The position numbers and the translations under genes are program-made. Under the pieces are notes generated by a model. The model was not told the origin of the DNA and searched no databases. It was given only the letters and a program-made list of their open reading frames with translations. Shown piece after piece: positions 44,845 through 54,286 of a stretch of 64,000 nt of DNA; position 1 is the first letter of the stretch, and every line of letters begins with the position of its first letter. This DNA is from Bacillus sp. FJAT-49711 (GTDB lineage: Bacteria > Bacillota > Bacilli > Bacillales > Bacillaceae_C), in the NCBI RefSeq assembly GCF_018343715.1, contig NZ_JAGYPL010000001.1, forward strand, positions 558,001 through 622,000, given 5' to 3'.

Positions 44845-46194
44845 ATGATAAGAAATATATTAATTGTAGTATTAACGATTGGAATAGCAGGTACCGCCTA
44901 TTGGGGATATCAAGAGCATCAGGAAAAAAATGCTATATTAATTAATGCTGAAAATAATTATCAAAGAGCCTTCCATGATCTTTCTTATCAGATGGATGTT
45001 CTTCATGAAAAAATTGGAACAGCTTTGGCCATGAACTCAAAAAAATCTTTATCTCCAGCTCTTGCAGATGTATGGCGAATTACATCTGATGCACGTGGTC
45101 AAGTTGGCCAGCTTCCCTTAACACTATTGCCATTTAATAAAACGGAAGACTTTTTAACGAATATTGGTAATTTTAGCTACAAGACTGCTGTAAGAGACTT
45201 GGATAAAGAGCCTCTTTCAAAAAATGAATATACATTATTAAAAAAGATGTATAGCCAAAGTAACGATATTCGCAATGAACTTCGGAAAGTTCAACATTTA
45301 GTCTTAAAAAATAATTTGCGATGGATGGACGTTGAATTAGCTCTTTCAACGGGAAAAGAAAACGCTGATAACACTATTATTGATGGCTTTAAGACGGTGG
45401 ATAAACGAGCAAAAGGATATGATGAAGAGAACTTGCAAGATCCTACTATTGTTGCTTTTCAAAAAAAGGATCAAAATTTTGATCAGATAAAAGGAAAAAC
45501 AATATCTAAAGATGAGGCACTTGCTCTTGCCAAAAAGTTTTCAGGGATGAATGCGGTAAATGAATCAAAAGTCGTTGAAAATGGAAAAGGCGCGGAATAC
45601 GAATTTTATAGTGTCAATCTTGATAATGGAAAGGGAGATGGGGTCAGTTTAGATCTTACAAAAAAAGGTGGATATCCAATTTGGCTTATTAATCATCGAG
45701 ATATCGGAACTCAAAAATTAAGTTTAAATGATGCCATGACGAAAGCAAATGACTTTTTAAGAACGCACGGTTATGAGAAGCTAGAGGCAGCGGAAAGTAT
45801 GCAATATGATACAATCGGTTTATTTACGTACGTAACGAATCAAGATGGAGTAAGAATCTATCCAGAATCTATAAAAGTAAAAGTTGCGCTGGATAATGGA
45901 CAAATTATTGGATTTGCTGCCAATGATTATTTAAGAGGACATAAAAATAGAAAAATTTCTAAGCCAAAGATGACGCTTAAAGATGCTCGCGGCTATTTAA
46001 ATACTAATGTAAAAGTAATGGAGGATCGGCTTGCGATTATAACAAATGAACTTGGAGAAGATGTTTTATGTTATGAGTTTATTGGAACAATGGACAATGA
46101 TACGTACCGGATTTATATTAACGCCGACAAAGGTATTGAAGAAAAAGTAGAAAAACTCAAAAATGCTGAACCGATTTATGAAGAGACAATTTAA
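44845..46194 (+). CDS. ypeB: Germination protein YpeB
   Basis: Needed for SleB localisation and stability in the spore. One N-terminal membrane segment (about residues 5-20), then an extracytoplasmic region; the C-terminal half has repeated PepSY-type units (for example SKDEALALAKKF, SLNDAMTKANDFL, TLKDARGYL). Length 449 aa. Followed by a strong terminator. Confidence 0.93.
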   Translation: MIRNILIVVLTIGIAGTAYWGYQEHQEKNAILINAENNYQRAFHDLSYQMDVLHEKIGTALAMNSKKSLSPALADVWRITSDARGQVGQLPLTLLPFNKTEDFLTNIGNFSYKTAVRDLDKEPLSKNEYTLLKKMYSQSNDIRNELRKVQHLVLKNNLRWMDVELALSTGKENADNTIIDGFKTVDKRAKGYDEENLQDPTIVAFQKKDQNFDQIKGKTISKDEALALAKKFSGMNAVNESKVVENGKGAEYEFYSVNLDNGKGDGVSLDLTKKGGYPIWLINHRDIGTQKLSLNDAMTKANDFLRTHGYEKLEAAESMQYDTIGLFTYVTNQDGVRIYPESIKVKVALDNGQIIGFAANDYLRGHKNRKISKPKMTLKDARGYLNTNVKVMEDRLAIITNELGEDVLCYEFIGTMDNDTYRIYINADKGIEEKVEKLKNAEPIYEETI

Positions 46195-46199
46195 CATTT

Positions 46200-46240
46200 A
46201 ATATAGGCGGAAACTCTGCATTCTGCCTATATTTTTTTTC
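46200..46240 (+). terminator. Intrinsic terminator after ypeB
   Basis: AATATAGGC / GCCTATATT stem (46200-46208 / 46225-46233) with inner GAA/TTC pairing, then eight T. Confidence 0.82.
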
Positions 46241-46295
46241 TTATACGTGAGATAATGGTATTAATTGCTTATTAATACTACGGGGTGTGGCATTC

Positions 46296-46946
46296 ATGAT
46301 AAAAGTTGGAATGGAGTTAATTTTGGAAACGGATAATCAAAATGAAGAAAAATATAAAGCAAAAATTGCTGATTTTGATGAAAACAAAGTATATATTTCG
46401 TATCCTCTCGGGGTAACAAGCAATAAGACAATCTTTTTAAGAACTGATACAAAAATGTATGCTAGCTTCGTCGATGAAGAATCAGGTGCATATTTATTTA
46501 AAACAAAAATCATTGGCAGGGTAAAAAAACAAATTCCTTTACTCGTACTCACCTTTCCAGATGAAGAAAACTTATTGAAAGTGCAAAGAAGACAATTCGT
46601 CCGAATTAATGCCGCGATTGATGTTTCATTGCAGCTGCTTGAATCAGAAGAAGTTTATCCAACTGTCACTGAGGATTTTAGTGCTGGGGGCTGTGCCGTT
46701 ATTTTACCGAAAAACGTTATCATACATAGGGGAGAATTAGCAAGGATTTGTATAGTTTTAAGAATGCAGTCAGGGGAATACTTATACTTAAATCTTGATT
46801 GCAGAATCATTAGAGCTTTTGATAAAAATAAACGCCAATTAGTATCTATCCAATTTCTTAATGTGAAAAATAAAGAACAACAGCAATTAATGCGCTTTTG
46901 CTTTGAAAAACAGCTTGAATATCGAAAAAGAGGAATTACAAATTAA
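46296..46946 (+). CDS. motI: PilZ-domain c-di-GMP receptor YpfA (MotI/DgrA)
   Basis: YcgR-family flagellar brake. An N-terminal YcgR-like domain (1-90) precedes the PilZ domain with the c-di-GMP motifs R98-RQFV-R103 and D127FSAGG132. In B. subtilis this protein binds MotA when loaded with c-di-GMP and stops motility. ATG 46296 has GGGGTG eight bases upstream; a GTG at 46287 is in the same frame. Length 216 aa. Confidence 0.9.
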   Translation: MIKVGMELILETDNQNEEKYKAKIADFDENKVYISYPLGVTSNKTIFLRTDTKMYASFVDEESGAYLFKTKIIGRVKKQIPLLVLTFPDEENLLKVQRRQFVRINAAIDVSLQLLESEEVYPTVTEDFSAGGCAVILPKNVIIHRGELARICIVLRMQSGEYLYLNLDCRIIRAFDKNKRQLVSIQFLNVKNKEQQQLMRFCFEKQLEYRKRGITN

Positions 46947-47011
46947 ATAATAGTTAATAGGTATATAGCCAGTTTTTTTGAGCAAGAATAAGAAGAAAAC
47001 GGGGTGGCAGC

Positions 47012-47191
47012 ATGAATGCCATGGAACGCATTTTACTAAAACTCGTCTTGATTCATCTTCTTATCTTGATCCTTGTTCAAGGCTTTCATGAAATGGGATT
47101 CCTTAAATACTCAAATAAACTAATTTTATACGAGGGCACAGCAGGCATCGAAGAACAACCTAAATTAAACGTGTTTAACTTAAAGGAGTGA
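47012..47191 (+). CDS. ypfB: YpfB-like small membrane protein
   Basis: Short gene of 59 codons starting at ATG with GGGGTGG upstream. The product has an N-terminal hydrophobic segment (about residues 7-23) and a polar tail (LILYEGTAGIEEQ...). In Bacillus a small protein of this kind (YpfB) lies between ypfA and cmk, which is the main basis for the name. Function unknown. A hairpin terminator begins at its stop codon. Confidence 0.7.
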   Translation: MNAMERILLKLVLIHLLILILVQGFHEMGFLKYSNKLILYEGTAGIEEQPKLNVFNLKE

Positions 47192-47217
47192 GGACAATGC
47201 TTGTCTTCATTTTTTTA
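47190..47217 (+). terminator. Intrinsic terminator after ypfB
   Basis: GAGGACAA-TGC-TTGTCTTC (one G-T pair) followed by ATTTTTTT. Confidence 0.65.
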
Positions 47218-47247
47218 TTTTTAATAGACTTGTCTCAATCGTTAATA

Positions 47248-47256
47248 TGGTAATAT
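47248..47256 (+). promoter_or_regulatory. Extended -10 promoter for cmk
   Basis: TGGTAATAT, with TTGTCT 12 bases before it (15 bases before the hexamer TAATAT). About 33 bases before the cmk start. Confidence 0.4.
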
Positions 47257-47288
47257 AGAGTAGGAAGATGAAGAAGCAGGTGAAAATA

Positions 47289-47966
47289 ATGAAGAAAATT
47301 AGTATAGCCATAGATGGTCCAGCAGCGGCGGGAAAAAGCACTGTAGCAAAAATGATTGCAGAAAAACTATCCTATATTTATGTTGATACAGGAGCCATGT
47401 ATAGGGCTTTGACGTATAAAGCAATTGTAAAAAATTATGATATAAACGATGCAGCAGAAATTTCCAGTTTATTGCTGCATACTACGATTGAGTTAAAACC
47501 ATCCGCAAATGGACAACTTATTTTTTTGGACGGACAAGATGTTACCCAACAAGTTCGTGGTGAAGAAGTAACAAAAACAGTGTCAACGATTGCATCTTAT
47601 AAAGAAGTACGTGAAGAAATGGTTTTACGTCAACAAATGTTTGGTCAAGATGGCGGAGTTGTAATGGATGGCAGGGATATAGGAACAAAAGTTTTGCCAA
47701 ATGCAGAGTTGAAAATATTTTTACTGGCAAGTGTAGACATCAGGGCTGAGAGGCGTCACCTCGAAAATGTACAAAAAGGTTTTCTTTCTAATTTAGAAAA
47801 GTTAAAAGAGGAAATCATCCTTCGTGACAAACAAGATTCTGAAAGAGAGATCTCACCTCTAGTAAAAGCGGAGGATGCAATAGAAATTGACACATCTTCA
47901 TTATCAATCGAAGAAGTAGCTGATACAATATTAGCTTTGGCAGAAGAAAGGATTGAAAGACCGTGA
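47289..47966 (+). CDS. cmk: Cytidylate kinase
   Basis: Phosphorylates CMP and dCMP. Walker A loop GPAAAGKST at residues 10-18; the CMP-binding region has DTGAMYR and the conserved DGRDIGT. Length 225 aa from ATG 47289, which has CAGGTGA upstream; the frame also opens at 47268. Overlaps plsC by four bases. Confidence 0.94.
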   Translation: MKKISIAIDGPAAAGKSTVAKMIAEKLSYIYVDTGAMYRALTYKAIVKNYDINDAAEISSLLLHTTIELKPSANGQLIFLDGQDVTQQVRGEEVTKTVSTIASYKEVREEMVLRQQMFGQDGGVVMDGRDIGTKVLPNAELKIFLLASVDIRAERRHLENVQKGFLSNLEKLKEEIILRDKQDSEREISPLVKAEDAIEIDTSSLSIEEVADTILALAEERIERP

Positions 47967-48550
47967 GTTTTTATACATTTGCGAGAGCAGTTGTTAATTT
48001 TGTTTTAAAACCTATATACAGAATTCAGATAAGTGGCACTGAACATTTTCCTAAAAACGGCGGTGTTTTAATTTGTGCCAACCATATAGATAACTTGGAT
48101 CCCCCGGTCGTTGGAATAACTGCTCCGCGACCAATCTATTTCATGGCAAAAGCGGAATTATTTAAACATCCATTAGGTAAGAAGCTAATGGAAAATATTC
48201 AAGCATTTCCTGTCAAAAGAGGACTTAGTGATAGAGAGGCGTTAAGAACAGGTTTAAAATATTTAAAAGAAGGTAAAGTGGTTGGACTTTTTCCGGAAGG
48301 AACGAGAAACAAAACTGGAGAAGTTGGAAAAGGATTTGCGGGGGCGGGGTTTTTCGCGCTAAGATCAGACGCTTACGTCGTTCCTTGTGCCATCATTGGT
48401 CCTTACAAACCATTTAAAAAGTTAAAGGTTATTTATGGACGTCCAATTGATTTTACAGAAATGAGAGAAAATAAAGTATCAGCAGAAATTGCCACGGATG
48501 TAATCATGTCAGAGATTAGGAAATTAATAGAAACCGATAGAAACGCGTAA
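47963..48550 (+). CDS. plsC: 1-acyl-sn-glycerol-3-phosphate acyltransferase
   Basis: Makes phosphatidic acid. Acyltransferase motif I H41-xxxx-D46 ([10 protein letters not shown]), the FPEGTR motif III and a later VPCAIIG motif IV are present. Length 195 aa. GTG start coupled to the cmk stop. B. subtilis lacks a gene here between cmk and ypfD, but many other Bacillaceae have this plsC-type gene at the same place. Confidence 0.9.
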   Translation: MSFYTFARAVVNFVLKPIYRIQISGTEHFPKNGGVLICANHIDNLDPPVVGITAPRPIYFMAKAELFKHPLGKKLMENIQAFPVKRGLSDREALRTGLKYLKEGKVVGLFPEGTRNKTGEVGKGFAGAGFFALRSDAYVVPCAIIGPYKPFKKLKVIYGRPIDFTEMRENKVSAEIATDVIMSEIRKLIETDRNA

Positions 48551-48733
48551 GAAATGTCTTTAATTTGATAGACAAAACTGAATTTTATACAAAACAGTAA
48601 ACTCTTTCGCTTGACAAAATAAGTCATTTATAAGAAGTTTATTACGAGATGATTTTTTAGAATTATGTGAGGATTTTTCATGTTGCCTTTGTAAATCCTT
48701 ATAGTTTTTAAATGCAGGATAGGAGGAGTACAT

Positions 48734-49867
48734 ATGACGGAGGATATGAATAATATTGAAGTGAAAAGTTTCTCTGAAGGAGACCGCGTAAAAGGGACGG
48801 TAACTAAGATTGAAGAAAAACAGGTCTTGGTCGATCTGGAAGGGAGCAAGCTTGATGGAATTATTCCAATAAGTGAACTTTCAAGCCTTCATGTTGAGAA
48901 AGCATCTGACGTGGTCCACGAAGGTGAAGTATTAGATCTAATTGTAACTAAAGTGGAAGAAGAGCTCCTCGTACTTTCAAAGCGTAAAGTTGATGCTGAG
49001 AATGCTTGGGAAACCCTTGAAAAGCGATTCCAAAATAGTGAGGTATTCGACGCTGAAGTTAATGAGATCGTAAAAGGCGGTTTAGTAGTAGATTTAGGTG
49101 TACGAGGATTTGTTCCAGCATCAATGGTAGAAGATCATTATGTAGAAGATTTCTCAGATTACCAAGGGAAAACCCTTTCTTTTAAAATTGTTGAATTAGA
49201 TAAAGAAAAAAACCGATTAATTCTTTCGCATCGTATTGTAGTAGAAGAAGAAAAAGGACGCGAAAAACAAGAGGTTCTTGAAAAATTAGACGCCGGTCAA
49301 GTAATAGAAGGTACCATTCAAAGACTTACGGATTTCGGAGCTTTTGTAGACATTGGCGGCGTTGACGGACTTGTACACATTTCTCAACTTTCACATGAGC
49401 ATATCGACAAGCCATCTGATGTTGTTAAAGAAGGAGACAAAGTTCAAGTGAAGGTTTTATCAGTTGATCGTGATAATGAAAGAATTTCACTTTCAATTAA
49501 AGAAACACTTCCAGGACCTTGGTCAAATATTGTCGAAAAAGCACCAAGAGGAACGATATTAGAAGGAACCGTAAAACGTTTAGTTTCCTTTGGAGCCTTT
49601 GTAGAGGTTTTCCCAGGGGTAGAAGGACTTGTTCATATTTCACAAATTTCACATAAACATATCGGGACACCTCACGAAGTACTTCAGGAAGGTCAAACCG
49701 TTAAAGTAAAAGTGCTGGAAGTAAATGAGAAGGACCAACGACTATCCTTAAGTATGAAGGAACTTGAAGATCAAGAATATCAATCAAAAGACTATGAACT
49801 ACCTGAAGAATCAAAAGGATTCCAACTAAGTGATATGATTGGCGATAAGTTGAAAGGCTTTAAATAA
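48734..49867 (+). CDS. ypfD: S1-domain protein YpfD (ribosomal S1 homolog)
   Basis: Four S1 RNA-binding domains in 377 residues, at about 13-80, 98-165, 186-255 and 271-340, the last two with the conserved GAFV...GVDGLVHISQ / GVEGLVHISQ blocks. Longer S1 proteins of Gram-negatives have six. RNA-binding role is inferred; it is not essential in B. subtilis. Start ATG with AGGAGGAG upstream. Confidence 0.93.
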   Translation: MTEDMNNIEVKSFSEGDRVKGTVTKIEEKQVLVDLEGSKLDGIIPISELSSLHVEKASDVVHEGEVLDLIVTKVEEELLVLSKRKVDAENAWETLEKRFQNSEVFDAEVNEIVKGGLVVDLGVRGFVPASMVEDHYVEDFSDYQGKTLSFKIVELDKEKNRLILSHRIVVEEEKGREKQEVLEKLDAGQVIEGTIQRLTDFGAFVDIGGVDGLVHISQLSHEHIDKPSDVVKEGDKVQVKVLSVDRDNERISLSIKETLPGPWSNIVEKAPRGTILEGTVKRLVSFGAFVEVFPGVEGLVHISQISHKHIGTPHEVLQEGQTVKVKVLEVNEKDQRLSLSMKELEDQEYQSKDYELPEESKGFQLSDMIGDKLKGFK

Positions 49868-49890
49868 ACAGACGCTAGAGCTTGCCGAAA
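49867..49890 (-). repeat. Remnant end of repeat A
   Basis: CAGACGCTAGAGCTTGCCG right after the ypfD stop is the same end fragment as at 18095-18110. A short GCCCTC / GAGGGC hairpin (49896-49916) follows but without a T tract, so ypfD termination is not clear. Confidence 0.4.
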
Positions 49891-49959
49891 GAAAAGCCCT
49901 CGTATATTAAGAGGGCACTGAAAAAGCTCCCTTAAAATGAAATACAATTTTAAATGTGG

Positions 49960-50213
49960 TTGTTGATTTGCGCTCCAGGCGCTTCGCTTTCCGCGGACAT
50001 CGAAAAGCGGAAGGCACCTAATCAGCCCCGACAAGCAAATTCTGAGGCAAAAAAGTCGTACTTTGACTTCTTTGCCTCAGGTTATTTGACCTCAAGGGGC
50101 TGGCGCGTGCAGCTAGACAAGGTACGGGGAGCCTCCTCGGCGCAAGCGCCTGTGGGGTCTCCTCTTTTCCGTACTCCCGCAGGAGTCTACGCGCCTTCCA
50201 CTCCAATCAACGC
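49960..50213 (+). repeat. Dispersed repeat B interrupted by a nested repeat A
   Basis: The outer repeat runs from TGTTGATTTGCGCTCCAGGC to CGCGCCTTCCACTCCAATCA and has the family B core with CCTCCTCGGCGC. At about 50000-50119 it is split by an inverted family A copy (GAAAAGCGGAAGGCACC ... GTGCAGCTAGACA). Inside that A copy is a 16-bp hairpin CTGAGGCAAA...TTTGCCTCAG (50042-50080). No real gene; open frames here are side effects of GC-rich repeat sequence. Confidence 0.75.
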
Positions 50214-50509
50214 TGTTAAAATTAAGGATTGGCTGTAACTTAGCCAAAGTAAAAAGGTATAATACCTTTTTAGCTTACTATGCCTTTTCACTCTTTAGAA
50301 AAAAAGTGAGTAGTTGGGTGATAAATTTTTTAATTACATACTAAGGGATTTTATATCGCGATGTGTATCTTTAACTAAACTTTTAGGAAACTGCAGTTTT
50401 ATATTTGATTTTAGGTCGTATGCTGGAAGATATATCCTGATTTGTAGCAGTTGTAGTTGATTGGAGCGGAAACATACTAAGATTAGTTGTACAGACCGAG
50501 GCCGTGGTT

Positions 50510-50640
50510 TGTGCTACTATTTTTTATAGTAGGAGTGAAGGAAAGTCGTGCGGACGCTGGGATCTTTGAATCCGTATAAGGAAACCGACTTACTTCACAC
50601 CCTTATTTGAATCAGTTTAGTATGTTGGATCCTCGAGATC
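50510..50640 (+). ncRNA. Candidate bridge-RNA region of the IS110-type element
   Basis: Noncoding DNA upstream of the transposase folds well: hairpin CTACTAT / ATAGTAG (50514-50532), then a long stem GTGAAGGAAAGTCG / CGACTTACTTCAC (50535-50548 / 50586-50598) enclosing a GGAT / ATCC hairpin (50560-50573). IS110-group elements are known to encode a bridge RNA in this position. I cannot confirm the target- and donor-binding loops from this sequence. Confidence 0.4.
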
Positions 50641-50711
50641 GTGTATAAGAAAGTGGAATCGATAAGGCAATGTGAAGACTTCTATGAATGTTGATTTTAG
50701 GAGAATGAAAG

Positions 50712-51738
50712 ATGGGACTTGTGATTGCTTTTGATGTAAGTATGGGGAAGAGTACGATGGTTGTGTATGACTGCAATCAACATTGTCAATATGAAGGTGC
50801 GGCTTTGAATCATTAAAAAAACGTATAGAATCACTCAGGGAACTAGATGGAGAAGTACCTCAGATTGTTTTCGAGGCTACTGGCGTCTATTCGCAAGGAC
50901 TTGAAAGTTTTCTTCAGGCACAAAACTATCCTTACAGCCGAATTAATCCTTTACAGGCTAAATTACAAATGGCTACCTCAATGCGTAGAAATAAGACAGA
51001 CATTAGTGATGCCCATGAATTGGCCAAATCTCATTTTAAAGCTGAACGATATGAGACTTACGTACAAGAAGAATATTTTGAACAGATGAGGGCGCTAGGC
51101 CGCTACTATGATGATTTAGAGAAAGAGATCCGGCATTATTCCAATCGTTTACACGCTTTCTTACAGCTAAGTTTTCCTCTGCTTGAAAAAGTATTCTCGA
51201 AGAGCTCAATCCAATTTTTAAATATTGTACAGCTTTATCCGCACCCTGATTATTTGCGAGGCCTATCAAAGGAGGAAATACGTGATCAAGTTAAACAAGC
51301 AACTCGAAAATGGTGGATCTCTCCAGGGATCGGATCGATTTCCAAGTACTTAAATCTTTTCCGGGAATCGGAGCACAGACTGCCGTCAAGATTATCGCTG
51401 AATTAGGGGATATTCACCGTTTTAAAAATCATAAACAAGTGAATGCGTATGCGGGAATTGATATTCAACGGTATCAATCCGGAAAGCTTCAGCATCAAGA
51501 TCGGATTAATAAACGCGGGAATAGAAGGCTGCGGAAACTCCTGTTTTTCATGATAATGACGATGATCTCCCAACGAAAAAGGTCACAGAATCGGATTGTA
51601 GATTATTATGATCAATTAAAAAAGCAACCTCAGAACAAGCATCATAAGGTTGCCGTAATAGCATGTGTGAATAAGTTCCTGAAAGTCGCATTTCACCTTA
51701 TTCAACACGGCATCCTGTATAACTACGAATTGTCTTAA
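50712..51738 (+). pseudogene. IS110-family transposase (DEDD), frameshifted and internally deleted
   Basis: ATG 50712 after TTAGGAG opens the N-terminal DEDD (RuvC-like) domain (LVIAFDVSMGKST), which stops after 34 codons. The same protein continues in another frame from about 50801 (GFESLKKRIE ... VFEATGVYSQGLESFL ... TDISDAHELAK) to about 51310, and then in a third frame (LKSFPGIGAQTAVKIIAELG ... NAYAGIDIQRYQSG ... KVAVIACVNKFL) to 51738. Relative to the usual ~400 residues, a short piece is lost near 50800 and probably 50-70 residues near 51310. It cannot encode an active enzyme. Confidence 0.85.
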
Positions 51739-51881
51739 GCAAGTTAGTAACAGGATAATCTCACTATAGCACAAAAGACATTGTGAAAAAACAGATTTTC
51801 GATAAGTCTATTTGGCATACGTATTTTTATTTATTGGTTCTTTTCCAGGAGATTGTTGCTTTTAAGCAAAACCTGTTGAAG

Positions 51882-52016
51882 GTTGATTGGAGCGAAAGTG
51901 CGAGACTCCTGCGGGATTAGTGGGACAGGTGAGACCCCACAGGCGTTTACGCCGAGGAGGCTCACCGCCCGCCCCGCGGAAAGCGAGCAACTGTAGCGGA
52001 AATCAAGCTTCCGCAT
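51882..52016 (-). repeat. Dispersed repeat B, inverted copy
   Basis: GTTGATTGGAGCGAAAGTGC ... GACTCCTGCGGG ... ACGCCGAGGAGGCTCACC ... CCGCGGAAAGCGAGCAAC ... GCGGAAATCAAG. This is the reverse complement of the outer repeat at 49960-50213 without the nested copy. It lies at the right edge of the IS110 remnant. 52017-52280 holds no gene; a weak CCTCC / GGAGG hairpin with six T is at 52199-52223. Confidence 0.7.
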
Positions 52017-52280
52017 TACTTAGTTAAAAGCAACAAAGTTTGCGCAAACAGCCTATTGATAATTATCCGTTCTTAAATTTCATTTCCCAACAAAATAAGT
52101 TAGGAAAAATACTTGACTACAGGTAAGAAAGCGTCCGCCTGTAGTGGAAATCATCAGTATTTCATAGAATACCTTTCTTAGAAGAACTTTTTCTGTGCCT
52201 CCAGTATAAATCGGGAGGTTTTTTAAATTGTCTGATTAAATTTTCACCACCTTCCCTATACTGTTAGCGGAGGTGATGAA

Positions 52281-52877
52281 ATGCCAGGAATGATATTTTT
52301 ACTTATTGCATGGATGATATGGATTTACTCAACGTTTATGATGGATAAAAAGTCAACTTATAGATGGCCAATAGCACTTTTTGCACTACTTTTTATTATA
52401 TTAAAGTCCTTTTCAATCAGATTTTATTTTTTTCATATAAGTGGACCTTCAATTCTGATTTTAATCATCTGTTACTTCTTAGCATCAAAACTATCATTTA
52501 AAAAGCAGCTTCACTTATTATTTTCTGTTTTTACCTTAATGTTAGGTTATGCTGGTTTTCTTTTATTTGAAATGTACGATCCTATATGGATGTTTATGGA
52601 TAGAGTGGTGCTTATCTCATTTACATTATTTATATTTGGCTATGTTTTATATTCATCATCGATTCTTACTCGGATCCTTCTAATATGTCTCGGTACACTT
52701 CAAGGAGATATTGTATTTGCTTCATATTTAAGTAAGTGGGATATGCCTTATTTAATTGGATCGATGGAATATTTAGATATTATATCTATCATTATCTTTT
52801 CCAACTTATTATTCCACTTTATTTCCAATGCTACTACTATTCCAAGAATGAAGGGAAATAAAAAAATTTCCCATTAA
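52281..52877 (+). CDS. yphA: YphA-like membrane protein
   Basis: Hydrophobic protein of 198 residues with about six membrane segments and short polar loops, ending in a basic tail. ATG after GGAGGTGATG. In B. subtilis yphA lies upstream of der and its product has been linked to spore envelope assembly. No enzymatic motif is visible. The B. subtilis neighbour fni, expected between ypfD and yphA, is absent. Confidence 0.78.
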   Translation: MPGMIFLLIAWMIWIYSTFMMDKKSTYRWPIALFALLFIILKSFSIRFYFFHISGPSILILIICYFLASKLSFKKQLHLLFSVFTLMLGYAGFLLFEMYDPIWMFMDRVVLISFTLFIFGYVLYSSSILTRILLICLGTLQGDIVFASYLSKWDMPYLIGSMEYLDIISIIIFSNLLFHFISNATTIPRMKGNKKISH

Positions 52878-52960
52878 ATAGTTTTCATTACCTTTTCTGA
52901 AGATTCTATGGTACGATTTCTCAGTATAACTTAAAGATTAACTTAAAGTGAGTGGATGAA

Positions 52961-54271
52961 ATGTCTAAACCGACAGTGGCGATTGTAGGTCGTCCTAACG
53001 TAGGGAAATCAACAATTTTTAATCGAATTGTAGGAGAACGTATATCAATAGTAGAAGATACTCCAGGAGTAACGAGAGACCGAATCTATGGTACAGGTGA
53101 TTGGCTTTCTCATGAATTTCATATAATTGATACAGGCGGCATTGAAATAGGAGATGCTCCGTTTTTGGAAGAAATACGATTACAAGCAGAGATAGCCATT
53201 GCTGAGGCAGATGTGATCATTTTTATTGTCAATAGCAGGGAAGGCGTTACTTCTGCAGATGAGGAAGTAGCTAAAATCCTGTTTCGATCTAAAAAACCAG
53301 TCGTTCTGGCAGTGAACAAAGTGGATAATCCCGAAATGCGTGCAGATATTTATGATTTCTATTCGCTAGGCTTCAATGAACCTTTCCCAATTTCAGGATC
53401 ACATGGTCTTGGGTTAGGAGATTTACTTGATGAAGTAGTCAAAAATTTTCCCGAAACCAATGACGAAATGTTAGAAGAAGATGTTATCAAATTTAGTTTA
53501 ATCGGAAGACCGAATGTTGGGAAATCTTCAATTGTAAATGCAATGCTAGGTGAGGATAGAGTAATAGTAAGTAATATTGCAGGTACAACGAGAGATGCAA
53601 TAGATTCTTCTTATGAGTTTGAGGACCAAAAGTTTACAATCATTGACACTGCGGGAATGCGTAAAAAAGGAAAAGTATATGAAAACACTGAAAAATATAG
53701 TGTTTTAAGAGCTTTAAAAGCGATCGATCGCTCTGACGTTGTTCTTGTTGTTTTAAATGGAGAAGAAGGAATTTTGGAGCAGGATAAAAAAATTGCTGGG
53801 TATGCGCATGAAGCCGGAAGAGCTGTAATCATTGTTGTGAATAAGTGGGATGCTGTTGAAAAAGATGAAAAAACAATGAATGAATTTGAAGAAAAGATAA
53901 GAGCTCATTTCTTGTTTTTAGATTATGCTCCTATAGTATTCGTATCCGCAAAGACACGAAAACGCTTGACAAATTTGTTTCCAGCTATAAAAATGGCTAG
54001 TGAAAATCATTCAATGCGCGTGCAATCAAGTGTACTAAACGATGTGATTGCTGATGCGATAGCGATGAATCCTACGCCATCAGACAAAGGTCGGAAATTA
54101 AAAATTCTTTATGTAACACAAGTTGGAATAAAACCTCCAACATTTGTTGTATTTGTAAATGATCCGGAAATCATGCATTTTTCATACGAGAGATTTTTAC
54201 AAAACAGAATAAGAGAAGCATTCGGATTCGAAGGAACGCCAATTAAGATCCTTACAAGACAAAGAAAATAA
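52961..54271 (+). CDS. der: Ribosome-assembly GTPase Der (EngA)
   Basis: Essential GTPase for 50S subunit assembly with two G domains: first P-loop GRPNVGKS at about residues 8-15, second GRPNVGKS near 183-190, each with DTxG switch motifs and NKxD (VNKVD, VNKWD), plus a C-terminal KH-like domain (about 350-436). ATG 52961 gives 436 residues, the B. subtilis length; a GTG at 52952 is in frame. Confidence 0.96.
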   Translation: MSKPTVAIVGRPNVGKSTIFNRIVGERISIVEDTPGVTRDRIYGTGDWLSHEFHIIDTGGIEIGDAPFLEEIRLQAEIAIAEADVIIFIVNSREGVTSADEEVAKILFRSKKPVVLAVNKVDNPEMRADIYDFYSLGFNEPFPISGSHGLGLGDLLDEVVKNFPETNDEMLEEDVIKFSLIGRPNVGKSSIVNAMLGEDRVIVSNIAGTTRDAIDSSYEFEDQKFTIIDTAGMRKKGKVYENTEKYSVLRALKAIDRSDVVLVVLNGEEGILEQDKKIAGYAHEAGRAVIIVVNKWDAVEKDEKTMNEFEEKIRAHFLFLDYAPIVFVSAKTRKRLTNLFPAIKMASENHSMRVQSSVLNDVIADAIAMNPTPSDKGRKLKILYVTQVGIKPPTFVVFVNDPEIMHFSYERFLQNRIREAFGFEGTPIKILTRQRK

Positions 54272-54286
54272 GTGGGTGAACAAATC

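Larger units (their letters stand above)
50456..51897 (+). mobile_element. Decayed IS110-family insertion sequence
   Basis: A transposase pseudogene (50712-51738) with about 240 bases of structured noncoding DNA before it and about 140 after. The sequence GTTGATTGGAGCG(G)AAA, which is the outer end of repeat B, occurs at both edges: 50456-50472 and 51882-51897. IS110 elements lack terminal inverted repeats, so the ends are inferred from these flanks. Confidence 0.6.

Noticed and set aside
49954-50238. 94-codon frame through the repeat region (and a 62-codon frame opposite)
   Set aside because: It lies entirely in intergenic repeats A and B, whose high GC content keeps frames open. There is no ribosome binding site.
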